Positions 1 to 8,444 are shown, counted from the first letter of the stretch. The stretch is 64,000 nt of DNA from Streptomyces mirabilis (GCF_039503195.1 NZ_JBCJKP010000001.1:3534001-3598000), one strand, 5' to 3'. Numbers and translations are program-made. The notes: generated by a model not told the origin, from the sequence alone.

Positions 1-1468
1 AGTGGACCGTGCCGTCGACGGTGAGCGTGAACGCGCCGAGGCCCTTGATGCCGAGGGTGTGGGTGCCGCTCTCGCGCGGGGTGAAGGTGCCGGTCAGTTC
101 GACGCTGTGGAGGGTGGCGTGGGTGACGCCTTCGGGGAGGTCGTCACCCATCCACTGGATCTGGCCGTTGGGGGCCGAGCCGGTGCCGATGACCGCGCCG
201 TCCCGGTCGCGGCAGACGGCCCGCAGGGTGAACCCCCTGTCGGCGACGGCGAGTTCCTCGTTCGGGTCGGCGCCGACGGCGTACGTGAGGCTGCCCTCGG
301 GGAGGACGGCGGTGAGGCCGTCGAGGGGCGGGACGACCCGGGCGGGGAAGACGGTGGCGGAGCCGCCGCCGAGGATGCGGGCGTCGCGGGCGGCGGCGCC
401 GATCAGGGCGACCTTGTGCCCTTCGCCGCGCGCTTCGCCGTGCCCTTCCCCGCGCCCTCCCCCGAGCGGAAGAGCCCCTTGGTTGCGCACGAGGACGAAG
501 GAGCGGCGGGCGATCTCGCGGGCCAGGGCCTCGCCGTCCACCGTCGCGGGCGGTTCGGTGACGACCGGCTCGGCGCCCTCCAGGACGCCGACGCGGGCGG
601 CGAGCCGCAGGACGTTGCGGACGGCCTCGTCGACCTTGGCCTCCTCGACCCCGCCCGCGCGGACGGCGGCGGCGAGCGCCTCCCCGTACACGGTCCGGGG
701 GCCGGGCATGGCGACGTCGAGACCGCCCTCGATGGCGCCGGCCGTGGCGCGGGCGGCGGTCCAGTCGGAGACGTTGAAGCCGTCGAAGCCCCACTCGCCG
801 CGCAGGATCTCGTTCACGAGGTGGTGGTGCTCGGTCATCGTGGTGCCGTTGACCGTGTTGTAGGCGGTCATGATGCCCCAGGGGTGGGCCTGGGCGACGA
901 TGGCCTCGAAGGGGGCCAGGTACAGCTCGCGCAGGGCGCGTTCGGAGAGCAGGTTGTTCACCGTGAAGCGCTCGGTCTCGGCGTCGTTGGCGACGAAGTG
1001 CTTGACGGTGGTGCCGACGCCGCCCGACTGGACGCCCTGGACATAGCCGGAGCCGATCTCGCCGGTCAGGTACGGGTCCTCGCTGTACGCCTCGAAGTGG
1101 CGGCCGCCGAGCGGAGAGCGGTGCAGGTTGACGGTGGGCGCGAGGAGGACGTGGACCTGCTTGCGGCGGGCCTCCTGGGCGAGCAGGGCGCCCGCCCGGC
1201 GCGCGAGGGCCGGGTCCCAGGTGGCGGCGAGCGCGGTCGGCGAGGGGAGCGCGATCGACGGGTCGTCTGCGGTCCAGTGGACACCGCGTACGCCGATCGG
1301 GCCGTCGGACATGACGAGGGGCTTGAGGCCGATCTCGGGCAGCGCGGGCAGCGACCACATGTCCTGCCCGGCGAGCAGCCTCGTCTTCGCGTCCAGGTCC
1401 AGCTTGCCGAGGGCCGCCTCGACGACCGCCTCGCGGGCCTCGTCGGCCGGTGTGCGCGTTCCCGCCAT
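1..1468 (-). CDS. Glycoside hydrolase family 3 beta-glycosidase, 3' end outside window
   Basis: Read from an ATG at 1466-1468, preceded by GAGGAGG, this frame stays open for 489 codons to the left edge, so the C-terminus is missing. It hydrolyses terminal beta-linked sugars. The GH3 N-terminal barrel is clear: MSDGPIGVRG, KHFVAND at about residues 156-162, and the nucleophile Asp235 in NVSDWTA. The second GH3 domain follows from about residue 310 and a PA14-like sugar-binding insert starts near residue 405. No signal peptide is visible, so a cytoplasmic enzyme acting on imported oligosaccharides is likely. It is divergent from a TetR regulator. Substrate (glucoside, xyloside or other) cannot be read from the sequence. 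Confidence 0.93.
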   Translation of the reverse strand, partial: MAGTRTPADEAREAVVEAALGKLDLDAKTRLLAGQDMWSLPALPEIGLKPLVMSDGPIGVRGVHWTADDPSIALPSPTALAATWDPALARRAGALLAQEARRKQVHVLLAPTVNLHRSPLGGRHFEAYSEDPYLTGEIGSGYVQGVQSGGVGTTVKHFVANDAETERFTVNNLLSERALRELYLAPFEAIVAQAHPWGIMTAYNTVNGTTMTEHHHLVNEILRGEWGFDGFNVSDWTAARATAGAIEGGLDVAMPGPRTVYGEALAAAVRAGGVEEAKVDEAVRNVLRLAARVGVLEGAEPVVTEPPATVDGEALAREIARRSFVLVRNQGALPLGGGRGEGHGEARGEGHKVALIGAAARDARILGGGSATVFPARVVPPLDGLTAVLPEGSLTYAVGADPNEELAVADRGFTLRAVCRDRDGAVIGTGSAPNGQIQWMGDDLPEGVTHATLHSVELTGTFTPRESGTHTLGIKGLGAFTLTVDGTVH

Positions 1469-1498
1469 CGCGGTGCCTCCTCATTGAGTCCGTGAATC

Positions 1499-1546
1499 CG
1501 CGAATCCGTGAGCCCGCGAATCCGTGAGCCCGCGAATCCGTGAGCC
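1499..1546. repeat. Three perfect tandem copies of a 16-bp unit
   Basis: The unit CGCGAATCCGTGAGCC is repeated three times in tandem, with degenerate half-copies on both sides (about 1484-1557). It lies in the 5' leader of the GH3 gene, between its ribosome-binding site and the probable promoter region. Confidence 0.9.
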
Positions 1547-1600
1547 CTTGAATCCGCTCTGCGCGTCCATCCTGCATCCGGTACCTGTAGAGCAGTAGGT

Positions 1601-1619
1601 TTCGTTATTTCTTCGTTAT
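1601..1619. promoter_or_regulatory. Direct repeat TTCGTTAT in the GH3/TetR intergenic region
   Basis: Two copies of TTCGTTAT (1601-1608 and 1612-1619) sit in the only AT-rich patch between the divergent GH3 and tetR genes. It is a candidate binding site or promoter element; TetR proteins usually prefer inverted repeats, so the assignment is weak. Confidence 0.35.
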
Positions 1620-1652
1620 AGTCCATGGGTGCGCATGCCGTACGGTGACGCC

Positions 1653-2210
1653 ATGAGCACCAGGGCCAGAAGCGAGGAGCGGCGCGCCGAGATCGTCCGG
1701 GCGGCCCTGGAGGTGATCGCCGAGCGCGGCTACCGGGGCGCGAGCATGGCGTCGGTCGCGGAACGCGTGGGGCTGACCCAGCAGGGGCTGCTGCACTACT
1801 TCCCGACGAAGGACGCGCTGCTCGTCGCGGTGCTCGAGGAGCGGGACCAGTGGGACGCCGTGCCCGACACCCAGTGGCGGGTCGACCTGCTCGCCTCACT
1901 GGTCGAGTACAACGCCATGCGGCCCGGGATCATCCAGACGTTCTCGGCGCTGCTCGGCGAGAGCGTCACCGAGGGGCACCCGGCGCGCGAGTACTTCACC
2001 GAGCGGTACGCGCGGGTGCGCGCGAGCATGGCGGCGGTGCTGCGCGCCGAGTACGGGGAGCGGCTGCCGAACGGGCTCACGCCCGAGCGCACCGCCCCGC
2101 TGCTGGTGGCGGTGATGGACGGCCTCCAGTTCCAGTGGCTCCTGGACCCGGAGTCGGTGGACATGCCGGGCGCGTTCCGGGACTTCCTCGCGCTGCTCGG
2201 CGAGGACTGA
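1653..2210 (+). CDS. TetR/AcrR family transcriptional regulator
   Basis: A 185-residue one-component repressor. The N-terminal helix-turn-helix is typical: RRAEIVRAALEVIAERGYRG, then SVAERVGLTQQGLLHYFPTK ending in the LHYF turn seen in TetR proteins. The C-terminal ligand domain is not assignable, although VAVMDGLQFQWLLDP resembles the TetR_C_6 type. An in-frame ATG lies eight codons upstream at 1629, but neither start has a strong ribosome-binding site; 1653 gives the usual N-terminus. It is divergent from the GH3 gene and probably controls it, possibly in answer to a sugar. This is inferred from position only. Confidence 0.9.
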   Translation: MSTRARSEERRAEIVRAALEVIAERGYRGASMASVAERVGLTQQGLLHYFPTKDALLVAVLEERDQWDAVPDTQWRVDLLASLVEYNAMRPGIIQTFSALLGESVTEGHPAREYFTERYARVRASMAAVLRAEYGERLPNGLTPERTAPLLVAVMDGLQFQWLLDPESVDMPGAFRDFLALLGED

Positions 2211-2248
2211 ACCCGACCACCACCGTTCCGCCTCCGCCACCGCCTGCG

Positions 2249-2578
2249 CTACTGGTGCCAGACCACGGCCAGCGTCTTGCTCACCGCACAGACGGCGGCG
2301 AAGGCGATCGCCCACCCGTGGGCCCCGGCGAAGGCCAGCGCGGCCACGCCGGCCCCGAACCAGAGCAGTTCGAAACCGATGCGGACCGCGCCGCGCGTCT
2401 TGTACGACGCCTTCTGCGAGCCGAACAGCGCCCACAGCGTGATGAGTACGGCCGGGGCGCCCAGGCCGACGAGCCAGCTCGGCGGCGTCGCCGCGGCGCG
2501 GGTGAACCCCCAGTACCCGACGGCCGCGAGGGCGCCGAGTTCGATGAGGAAGAGGACGCCCAGGTTCACTGCCTTCAT
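2249..2578 (-). CDS. YrdB-like (DUF2568) small integral membrane protein
   Basis: About 109 residues with four predicted hydrophobic helices: NLGVLFLIELGALAAVGYW, WLVGLGAPAVLITLWALFG, then a positively charged loop (SQKASYKTRGAVR) and two more helices. The pattern and length match the YrdB/DUF2568 family of unknown function. The chosen start, ATG at 2578 (MKAVNLG), begins just before the first helix; a 16-residue upstream extension would have no membrane logic. It is 25 bp downstream of the RidA gene and may end that operon. Confidence 0.75.
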   Translation of the reverse strand: MKAVNLGVLFLIELGALAAVGYWGFTRAAATPPSWLVGLGAPAVLITLWALFGSQKASYKTRGAVRIGFELLWFGAGVAALAFAGAHGWAIAFAAVCAVSKTLAVVWHQ

Positions 2579-2603
2579 GGGCGGCAGTATCACCCGGAAG
2601 GGA

Positions 2604-3020
2604 TCACTCCGGCCCGTGTGCGTCACGCGGAGCCGGTACGGCCGGTACGGCGGCCACGACCTCGATCTCGATCAGGGCCTCCGGCTTGAAGAGGCGGGAG
2701 ACCTCGAAAGTCATGCTGGTGGGCGGGGCACCGGTGAGGTACTGGGCACGTACGGCACCGTAGGCGGGGAGTCGGGTGATGTCCGTCAGATACGTACGGA
2801 TGTTGATGATGTCCGCCAGGCCTGCCCCGTGCGCCCCCAGCAGGGCGTCGATGGTCTCGAAGACCCCGCGGCTCTGTTCGGTGAGGTCGGCGCCCTCCGC
2901 GACCTGTCCGGAGAGGTACAACAGGGCTCCCGCACCCGGCAGTTCGACCCGGGCGACCTGGGAGTAGTAGCCGTTGGCCGGCCCCGGCGCCGAGGACGGG
3001 TTGTCCAGCGTGATCTGCAT
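2604..3020 (-). CDS. RidA/YjgF family enamine/imine deaminase
   Basis: A 138-residue protein of the RidA fold. These trimeric enzymes hydrolyse reactive 2-aminoacrylate-type enamines made by PLP enzymes, or act in catabolic pathways. The conserved segments LYLSGQVAE, IINIRTYLTDI (Arg that holds the carboxylate) and a C-terminal IEIEVVAAVP strand are present. It starts 11 bp after the stop of the 3-hydroxyisobutyrate-dehydrogenase-like gene, so both are probably one transcript read away from the lysR gene. A catabolic RidA of the paralogous subgroups is as likely as the housekeeping one. Confidence 0.9.
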   Translation of the reverse strand: MQITLDNPSSAPGPANGYYSQVARVELPGAGALLYLSGQVAEGADLTEQSRGVFETIDALLGAHGAGLADIINIRTYLTDITRLPAYGAVRAQYLTGAPPTSMTFEVSRLFKPEALIEIEVVAAVPAVPAPRDAHGPE

Positions 3021-3031
3021 GGGAGGCCCTC

Positions 3032-3844
3032 TCAGGCGGAGCGGCGGATGTGTTCGACGGCCGTCGCGATGTCCGCGCCGGCGACGGCGGGATCGGCGGC
3101 GGCCCGCTTGTAGTGCTCCAACACCGCTTCGAGTACGGGGAGTTCGGCGACCTTCGTGGCGAGGGCGACGTCCTTGGCGGCGAGCGCGGTGGCGAAGTGC
3201 ACGTCCTCGGCGAAGGCGCGGCCGACGGCGCCGCCGAGCGGGCCGTTCGCGAGCGCGGTGCGCGCCACCTTCTCGTCGATGCCGAGCTTGTCCGCGAGGG
3301 CCATGGTCTCGGCGACGAGGGCGACCCCGCCGAGCAGGGCCGTGTTGACGATGAGCTTGAGCGCGGCGCCGGAGCCCAGCGGGCCGGTGCGGGTGACGGT
3401 GCCCATATGGACGAGCACGTGCCCGACGCCCGTCAGCTCGCCGCCCGCGAGGATGCCGAGCTGCCCGGCGGCCGCCTTGTCCGTGCTGCCCGCCACGGGC
3501 GCGTCGACGAACGTCACGCCCTCCCCGAGCCGGGCGGCGAGGTCCTTGACCACGTCGGGGCCGACGGTCGACATCTCCACCCAGGTGGTGCCCCGGCGCA
3601 GCTCCGGCACGATGGCGTCCGCGACCGTGTCGAGCGCGGCCGGGTTGGCGAGCATGGTGATCACCACGTCCGCGCCCCGTACGGCCTCGGCCGGGGACGT
3701 GGCGAGGGTGGCGCCCTCGGCGACCAGCGGCTCGGCCTTCTCGGCGGTGCGGTTCCAGACGGTCAGCGGGAATCCCGCGGCGAGAAGGCGGCGTGCCATC
3801 GCGGCGCCCATGTGCCCGAGCCCGAGGAATGCGATCTTTTCCAT
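3032..3844 (-). CDS. NAD(P)-dependent beta-hydroxyacid dehydrogenase (3-hydroxyisobutyrate dehydrogenase-like)
   Basis: A 270-residue member of the beta-hydroxyacid dehydrogenase family. The Rossmann motif GLGHMGAAMA is at residues 7-16, the substrate loop VDAPVAGSTDKAAAG is intact, and the catalytic Lys is kept in GAALKLIVNT, which argues against an imine reductase. It oxidises or reduces a small beta-hydroxyacid; the exact substrate is unknown. It is the first gene of an operon with RidA and divergent from a LysR regulator, with only 57 bp between the starts, the arrangement of a regulator next to its target. Confidence 0.88.
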   Translation of the reverse strand: MEKIAFLGLGHMGAAMARRLLAAGFPLTVWNRTAEKAEPLVAEGATLATSPAEAVRGADVVITMLANPAALDTVADAIVPELRRGTTWVEMSTVGPDVVKDLAARLGEGVTFVDAPVAGSTDKAAAGQLGILAGGELTGVGHVLVHMGTVTRTGPLGSGAALKLIVNTALLGGVALVAETMALADKLGIDEKVARTALANGPLGGAVGRAFAEDVHFATALAAKDVALATKVAELPVLEAVLEHYKRAAADPAVAGADIATAVEHIRRSA

Positions 3845-3857
3845 GCCTCGACGCTAG

Positions 3858-3867
3858 GTGGGCCCAC
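3858..3867. promoter_or_regulatory. GTGGGCCCAC palindrome between divergent dehydrogenase and lysR genes
   Basis: A perfect 10-bp palindrome in the 57-bp gap between the two start codons. It is a candidate LysR-type operator shared by both promoters; short GC-rich palindromes also arise by chance in this genome. Confidence 0.35.
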
Positions 3868-3901
3868 GTGATGCGACAAGCGAATGTCTAGCATGGCTCT
3901 C

Positions 3902-4825
3902 ATGCCCAACCCGCATGCCGTACCCGACCTCTCCACCACCTGGCTGCGGGTCTTCCTGGAGGTCGCCCGACACGGCTCGTTCACGGTGGCCGCGCGGGCC
4001 CTCGGCTGGACGCAGTCCGCGGTGTCCCGGCAGATCGCCTCGCTGGAGTCGGCGCTCGGCGGAGCCCCGCTCTTCGACCGGCTGCCCCGGGGCGTACGGC
4101 TGACGGAGGCCGGGCGGTTCCTCGTGCCGCACGCCGAGGCGGTGGTCGAGCGGCTGCACGACGCGAACCGCGAACTGGCCGCGCTGCGGCGGGTCGCGGG
4201 CGGCCGGCTGCGCTTCGGCGCGTTCGCCACGGCCGACGCCGCGCTCGTACCCCGTGCCATCGCCGCGTTCCGGCTGCGCCATCCGGGGGTGCGGCTCACC
4301 CGCGAGGAGGGCCTGACGCCCGTGCTCCTGGAGCGGCTCTCCGCGGGCGGCCTCGACCTGGCGATCGTCTCCACGACGGGCCGCGCCCCGCTGGACCCGT
4401 ACACCCTGCACCACCTCCTCGACGAGTCCCTGTACGTCGCCGTCCCCGCCGACCATCCGCTCGCCGCCGAGCCCTCCGTCCGCCTCCCCCAACTCGCCGA
4501 CGCAGACTGGATATCCGGCTCCGCCCGCCCCGAGGGCACCCTGCTGGACGCGGCCCTGCGGCACGGTTTCCGGCCGCGCGTCGCGCATGTCGTGGCCGAG
4601 TGGACGGCCAAGCAGGGGTACGTCGCCGCCGGGCTCGGGGTGACCCTGGTCCCGGCGCTCGCCGCCGAGTCCGTACGCCCGGACATCGCGCTGCTCGCGG
4701 TGCGCGACGAGGAGGCGCCGGCGCGGGCGGTGTACGCGGCGACGGTGCGGGGCCGGTCACTGGGACCGGCGGCGCGGGCGTTCCTGGGGGCACTGCGGGA
4801 GGCGGCGACCCGCCTGCCCACCTGA
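3902..4825 (+). CDS. LysR family transcriptional regulator
   Basis: About 307 residues. The N-terminal winged helix is textbook LysR: WLRVFLEVARHGSFTVAARA, LGWTQSAVSRQIASLE, and FDRLPRGVRLTEAGR. The C-terminal part is the two-lobed effector-binding domain. ATGs at 3884 and 3893 are also in frame and none has a convincing ribosome-binding site; 3902 gives the usual few residues before the helix-turn-helix. Divergent from the dehydrogenase-RidA operon, which is its likely target. The inducer is unknown. Confidence 0.92.
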   Translation: MPNPHAVPDLSTTWLRVFLEVARHGSFTVAARALGWTQSAVSRQIASLESALGGAPLFDRLPRGVRLTEAGRFLVPHAEAVVERLHDANRELAALRRVAGGRLRFGAFATADAALVPRAIAAFRLRHPGVRLTREEGLTPVLLERLSAGGLDLAIVSTTGRAPLDPYTLHHLLDESLYVAVPADHPLAAEPSVRLPQLADADWISGSARPEGTLLDAALRHGFRPRVAHVVAEWTAKQGYVAAGLGVTLVPALAAESVRPDIALLAVRDEEAPARAVYAATVRGRSLGPAARAFLGALREAATRLPT

Positions 4826-4924
4826 GCCACCCGCCGCCCGAGCCACCCCGGCCGCTTCGGCTGCCGGTGCCACACCTCATGGCGTACGTCCCCTCCGTCA
4901 CGCGATACTGCGGCCGTCCGGCAG

Positions 4925-4960
4925 CTCCCCCAAGCTCTCGGCTTCGCTCGACCGGGGGGG
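4925..4960. repeat. Dispersed repeat A, copy 1 (CCCCCAAGCTCTCGGCTTCG element)
   Basis: The same roughly 35-bp element occurs at 7146-7180 and 34383-34420: a C-run, AAGCTCTCGGCTTCGCTCGA, then a G-run. C- and G-runs form a stem with a small inner GCTC/GAGC stem. Here it is upstream of the secreted peptidase homologue. Confidence 0.85.
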
Positions 4961-4996
4961 GTATCCCCATCACGGCGACGGAAGGCATGAACTCCC

Positions 4997-6250
4997 TTGA
5001 CTCACATATGCGTTCGGCTCGGAGCAGGCGTACTCGGACTGGCCCTGGTGGGCGGCCTGGCCGCGGCGCCCAGCGCGTCGGCGGCAGCGGCGGCCCCCGT
5101 CACCGTCGAGGAGCAGCGCCTCGACCAGGCCGCTCCCCAGGAGATCCTGCGGCGCTCCGGATTCGACACGGTGGCCCCCGGGTTCGCGCGGGCGCTGGAG
5201 CGGGCGGGCTCGTTCGGACAGGCCGAGCGTGTCGTCGTACGGCAGGGGGCGCGGCTGTGGCAGCGGGCCGTCGACCGGGCGCAGGGGCGGGGCCCGGCGG
5301 GCGGCGACCTGAGCCGGGACGACGACCGGCCGCTGTACTGGGCGCGGCTGGGCATGACGCGCGAAGTGCGGCAGTGGGAGCCGGAGTTCGGTCTCACGGA
5401 CACACAACGCGCCAGGCTGCTGGCCCAGTTGGAGGAGAACTCGCGCGGCGAGAACACCATCCGCTATCCGCACGCCAAGGGCGTGAAGCGGATTCTGCTC
5501 ACCGGGTTCGACCCGTTCACACTGGACCGTGACGTCCGGATCTCCAACCCGTCCGGAGCCACCGCCCTCGCCCTGGACGGCACGACGATCCGGACCGCGG
5601 ACGGCCCGGCGCGCATCGAGACCGCCGTGTTCCCGGTCCGCTGGCAGGACTTCGCCCAGGGCACGGTGGAACGGACGCTGCGCCGCCAGCTCCCGCGGGT
5701 GGATCTGTTCACCACGGTGAGCCAGGGCCGCGTCGGGCGTTTCGACGTGGAGCGGACCAACGGGGCCTGGCGGGGCGGCTTCCCGGACAACGAGAACGTC
5801 TCCCGCACCGAGACGATCCCCGTCACCGACCCGGCCTCGCAGCCGCAGTGGACGTCGACGACGCTCCCGTACGCGCGGATCGTGGCCGCGCCCACGGGCC
5901 GCTTCCCCGTGTACGACCACACCTCGGTGACCGAGATCCCGGCGGGCGGCACCGATCCGGTCGTACGTACCGACGGGCCGACCCCGGGTTCGACGGCGCG
6001 TGCCGGGGGCGGCGGGGACTATCTCTCCAACGAGATCGCCTACCGCGCGACGCTGCTGCGCGACCGCCTCGGTCTGCACGACAGCCTGCCCGGCGGGCAT
6101 GTCCACACGCCCGTACTGCAGTTCGGCACGGGCAACACGGACCCGGCGACGGGGACGGTCACGGACCCCGAGTTCGTTCAGAACCGGCTGGACATCATCG
6201 CCCAGGTGCGGGCGATCGTGACGGTGGCCGTCAGCGGGACGGGGCGATAG
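4997..6250 (+). CDS. Secreted C15-type pyroglutamyl-peptidase-like protein with Cys-to-Ser change
   Basis: A 417-residue protein with a hydrophobic signal segment (VLGLALVGGLAAAPSASA). The C-terminal part from about residue 164 resembles pyrrolidone carboxylate peptidase: RILLTGFDPF, the SQGRVGRFDVER segment holding the expected catalytic Glu, and GGHVHTP holding the expected His. Where the family has a Tyr-x-Cys-Asn catalytic motif this protein has YLSN (Ser344). About 160 N-terminal residues are additional to the usual 200-220-residue enzyme. The only start in frame upstream of the signal is TTG at 4997, 11 bases after GGAAGG. It may be an inactive homologue or use serine; activity is uncertain. 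Confidence 0.75.
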   Translation: MTHICVRLGAGVLGLALVGGLAAAPSASAAAAAPVTVEEQRLDQAAPQEILRRSGFDTVAPGFARALERAGSFGQAERVVVRQGARLWQRAVDRAQGRGPAGGDLSRDDDRPLYWARLGMTREVRQWEPEFGLTDTQRARLLAQLEENSRGENTIRYPHAKGVKRILLTGFDPFTLDRDVRISNPSGATALALDGTTIRTADGPARIETAVFPVRWQDFAQGTVERTLRRQLPRVDLFTTVSQGRVGRFDVERTNGAWRGGFPDNENVSRTETIPVTDPASQPQWTSTTLPYARIVAAPTGRFPVYDHTSVTEIPAGGTDPVVRTDGPTPGSTARAGGGGDYLSNEIAYRATLLRDRLGLHDSLPGGHVHTPVLQFGTGNTDPATGTVTDPEFVQNRLDIIAQVRAIVTVAVSGTGR

Positions 6251-6289
6251 GGGCGAGGACCGTGACGACGGCCACGGCGAGGGTCTCGG

Positions 6290-7105
6290 TCACGCGGCGG
6301 CGCGTTGTTCGTGGTCGTCGTGGTTGTCGTGACCGCCGTGGTCGTCGTCCGGGTCGTCCGTTTCCTCGTCCAGCAGGTCGCGGGCCATCAGTGTGGCGCC
6401 CGCGACCGCGCCCGGCATCAGGAAGACGGCGACGAACGGGACCAGGAAGGCGAGGCCCAGCGGGGTGCCGAAGCCCCAGACCAGCGTCTTGCGGGAGCGG
6501 AGCAGGGTGAGGCGGTCGCGGAGGTCGACGCCTCGGCGCTGGAGGGCGACCGCGGTCAGTTCCTCCGTGAGGAAGAAGCCGGTGACGAAGAAGCCGATCA
6601 CGGGGACGACGGTCTGGCCGATGAACGGGAGGAAGCCGAGGGCGAAGAGGAGGACGCCCCAGACGGCGGCCCGCACGAGGATGCGGAGGCTGTCTCGCGC
6701 GGAGATCCACAGCTCGTGCCAGAGCGGGAGGCCGGACTCCGGGGCCGTGCCCTCCGGGGAGACGTCCCTGTCGACCTTCTCCGAGAGGGACTCGTAGAAG
6801 GGCTGGCCGACGAGGAGGGTGACGGCGGTGAAGGTCAGGACGGCGAGGAGGAGGGCGAGGGCGAAGAGTACGGCGGTGAGGAAGCCGCGGAAGAGGCCCA
6901 GCCAGGGGCTGGACCAGTCGTCGGCGAAAGGGGTGGACCAGGTGACGAAGTCCTCGCCGTACAGAGCGAGGGTGACGAGCGCTGCCGCGTACAGCACGAG
7001 GGTGATCAGGCCGGGAAGCAGTCCGAACCCGTACTGCTTTCCGTGCCGTGCCACCCATCGCTGGCCCTGTATGAGATAACCGAACCCCGCCCCGACATCA
7101 CGCAT
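6290..7105 (-). CDS. EI24-domain (CysZ-like) integral membrane protein
   Basis: A 271-residue membrane protein. It begins MRDVGAGFGYLIQGQRWVARH and has about six hydrophobic segments, including LLPGLITLVLYAAALVTLAL, a long helix near LFALALLLAVLTFTAVTLL, and FVTGFFLTEELTAVALQRRG, the layout of EI24/CysZ proteins. The C-terminus is a soluble Asp/His-rich tail (DDPDDDHGGHDNHDDHE) that could bind metal. CysZ takes up sulfate, but most actinobacterial members are untested. The start is the ATG at 7103-7105; the upstream open frame reads through repeats and is not coding-like. Confidence 0.82.
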   Translation of the reverse strand: MRDVGAGFGYLIQGQRWVARHGKQYGFGLLPGLITLVLYAAALVTLALYGEDFVTWSTPFADDWSSPWLGLFRGFLTAVLFALALLLAVLTFTAVTLLVGQPFYESLSEKVDRDVSPEGTAPESGLPLWHELWISARDSLRILVRAAVWGVLLFALGFLPFIGQTVVPVIGFFVTGFFLTEELTAVALQRRGVDLRDRLTLLRSRKTLVWGFGTPLGLAFLVPFVAVFLMPGAVAGATLMARDLLDEETDDPDDDHGGHDNHDDHEQRAAA

Positions 7106-7145
7106 GACCCAAACTTTACCGGGGCTCGCCCCCGCCGCCCCTACC

Positions 7146-7180
7146 CTCCCCCAAGCTCTCGGCTTCGCTCGAGCAGGGGG
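7146..7180. repeat. Dispersed repeat A, copy 2
   Basis: CCCCCAAGCTCTCGGCTTCG followed by CTCGAGCAGGGGG. It is nearly identical to the copy at 4925-4960 and lies 40 bp upstream of the EI24 gene. Confidence 0.88.
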
Positions 7181-7441
7181 CACCCTCATCATCCCCAGGG
7201 GCTCCGCCCCTTCCACCCCGCCAGGGGCGCTGCGCCCCCTGGACCCCCGCAGCGGCCTGAACGGCCTCGTCCTCACACGCCGGACGGGCTGACTGATGCG
7301 GGCCGGGGTGGGCGGGTGGACCGGGGGGCATCGGCCTTCGGCCCTGTCCCCGATCGCCGGACAGGCTGAATGGCGCGGGACGGGGTGGGCGGGGTGCGGT
7401 GTTTGGCCTTCGCTTGCGAACGCCGGACGCCCCGAGGCTCT

Positions 7442-7473
7442 TAGGGGCGCGGGGAACTGCGCGACCAGCCCCC
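7442..7473. repeat. Dispersed repeat B, copy 1 (GGGGCGCGGGGAACTGCGCG element)
   Basis: TAGGGGCGCGGGGAACTGCG then CGACCAGCCCCC. Related copies are at 13501-13532 (inverted) and, in part, 39004-39066. It lies downstream of a minus-strand gene, where such elements may end transcription. Confidence 0.8.
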
Positions 7474-7571
7474 ACCGTCCCCGGCCGAATGGATCCGGGC
7501 GGGCGGGGGATGTGGGGGCGCAACCCCCGGCCTCACCGGTCCGCGGTCGAAGGCGGGAGGCGGCGACTCGG

Positions 7572-8444
7572 CTAGGTCGGCGTCACCGCCACCACAAGCC
7601 CCTGTTCCGCCGTAGGCGACACCGCCGCGGAGACCCGTACCGCCACCGCCCGAGCCACCCGCCCCGTCCGTGACGCCGACGCCAGGAGCAGGGGCTGTAG
7701 GTGTTCGAGGCCGGAGACGAGGAACTCCTCGCCGGCGATCAGCACCGGCCGGACCGCGTCCGTCGTGGCCGCCGCCGCCTCCGTGAGGTCGGCGAGCGGC
7801 GGCAGCGCGGCCCGCACCACCCCCACCCCCGCCGCGGCCGCCCGCTCGGCCAGTGCCACCTGCAGCGGCAGCAACGGAGCCAGCGTCGAAGTCAACGCAT
7901 CGGCGATACGCCGGAGTTCGGGCGAGGAGTCGCGCAACACGTCCGCCACCGCCCGTATCACCGGCGTCAAGGCGAGCAACGCCCCCGCCCCCGCCCCGGC
8001 CACCGCGGGCAGCAACGGCGACCCCGCCTCCAGCAAGTCCCCCAACGCGTCCGCCGCCTCCTGCACCGCGGGCTCCACCGCGTCGAGGATCGGCAGCAGA
8101 CTGTCCCCCAGCGCGGCCAGCAACGCCTGCGCGGGCCGGCTCACGGGATGCACCGCGAGCGGCGCCCCGGTCGTTCCGAGCCGCGTCAGCGTGTCCACGA
8201 TCCGGTAGAACGCCTCCTGCGCCTGCGGAGACGCACTCGCCTGCGCCAGCTCCGCCGTGGTCTCCCGGAGCACACGCAGCGCCTCCGCCCCCGACCCGTC
8301 CCGGGGGTCGAAGGTGTTGAGGGCGATTCTGGTGATGTTCCCGGCCGTGTCGAGGAGTTGGCCGGTGATGTCGGTCGTGCTGCGCGCCATACGCAGCACG
8401 TCATCCCTGCTGGGGATGCTGGGGAGCGACGGAATCGGGGACAT
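7572..8444 (-). CDS. Hypothetical Ala/Leu-rich helical protein
   Basis: A 290-residue protein I cannot assign to a family. It starts MSPIPSLPSIPSRDDVLRMA and is almost entirely alpha-helical by composition, with amphipathic stretches (QALLAALGDSLLPILDAVEP, VQEAADALGDLLEAGSPLLP) and weakly hydrophobic glycine-rich segments (AVAGAGAGALLALTPVIRAV). It lacks a signal peptide and Cys. Such proteins often sit at membranes or bind lipid, but this is only a composition-based guess. It is followed by the repeat-rich gap and is divergent from the M14 peptidase gene. Confidence 0.7.
   Translation of the reverse strand: MSPIPSLPSIPSRDDVLRMARSTTDITGQLLDTAGNITRIALNTFDPRDGSGAEALRVLRETTAELAQASASPQAQEAFYRIVDTLTRLGTTGAPLAVHPVSRPAQALLAALGDSLLPILDAVEPAVQEAADALGDLLEAGSPLLPAVAGAGAGALLALTPVIRAVADVLRDSSPELRRIADALTSTLAPLLPLQVALAERAAAAGVGVVRAALPPLADLTEAAAATTDAVRPVLIAGEEFLVSGLEHLQPLLLASASRTGRVARAVAVRVSAAVSPTAEQGLVVAVTPT

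Larger units (their letters stand above)
7106..7571. other. 466-bp non-coding region rich in dispersed repeats
   Basis: No convincing gene. It holds repeat A (7146-7180), hairpins such as GGGGCTCCGCCCC (about 7199-7211) and GGGGCGCTGCGCCCC (about 7224-7238), and repeat B (7442-7473). Two minus-strand genes flank it. Confidence 0.75.

Noticed and set aside
2..1495. Plus-strand open frame of about 497 codons at the left edge
   Set aside because: It is antisense to the GH3 gene, which has the catalytic motifs, a ribosome-binding site and no stop to the window edge.
4987..5010. ATG 4987 or ATG 5008 as start of the pyroglutamyl-peptidase homologue
   Set aside because: Both are out of frame with the signal peptide and enzyme domain. 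Without evidence of a frameshift, the in-frame TTG at 4997 is kept.
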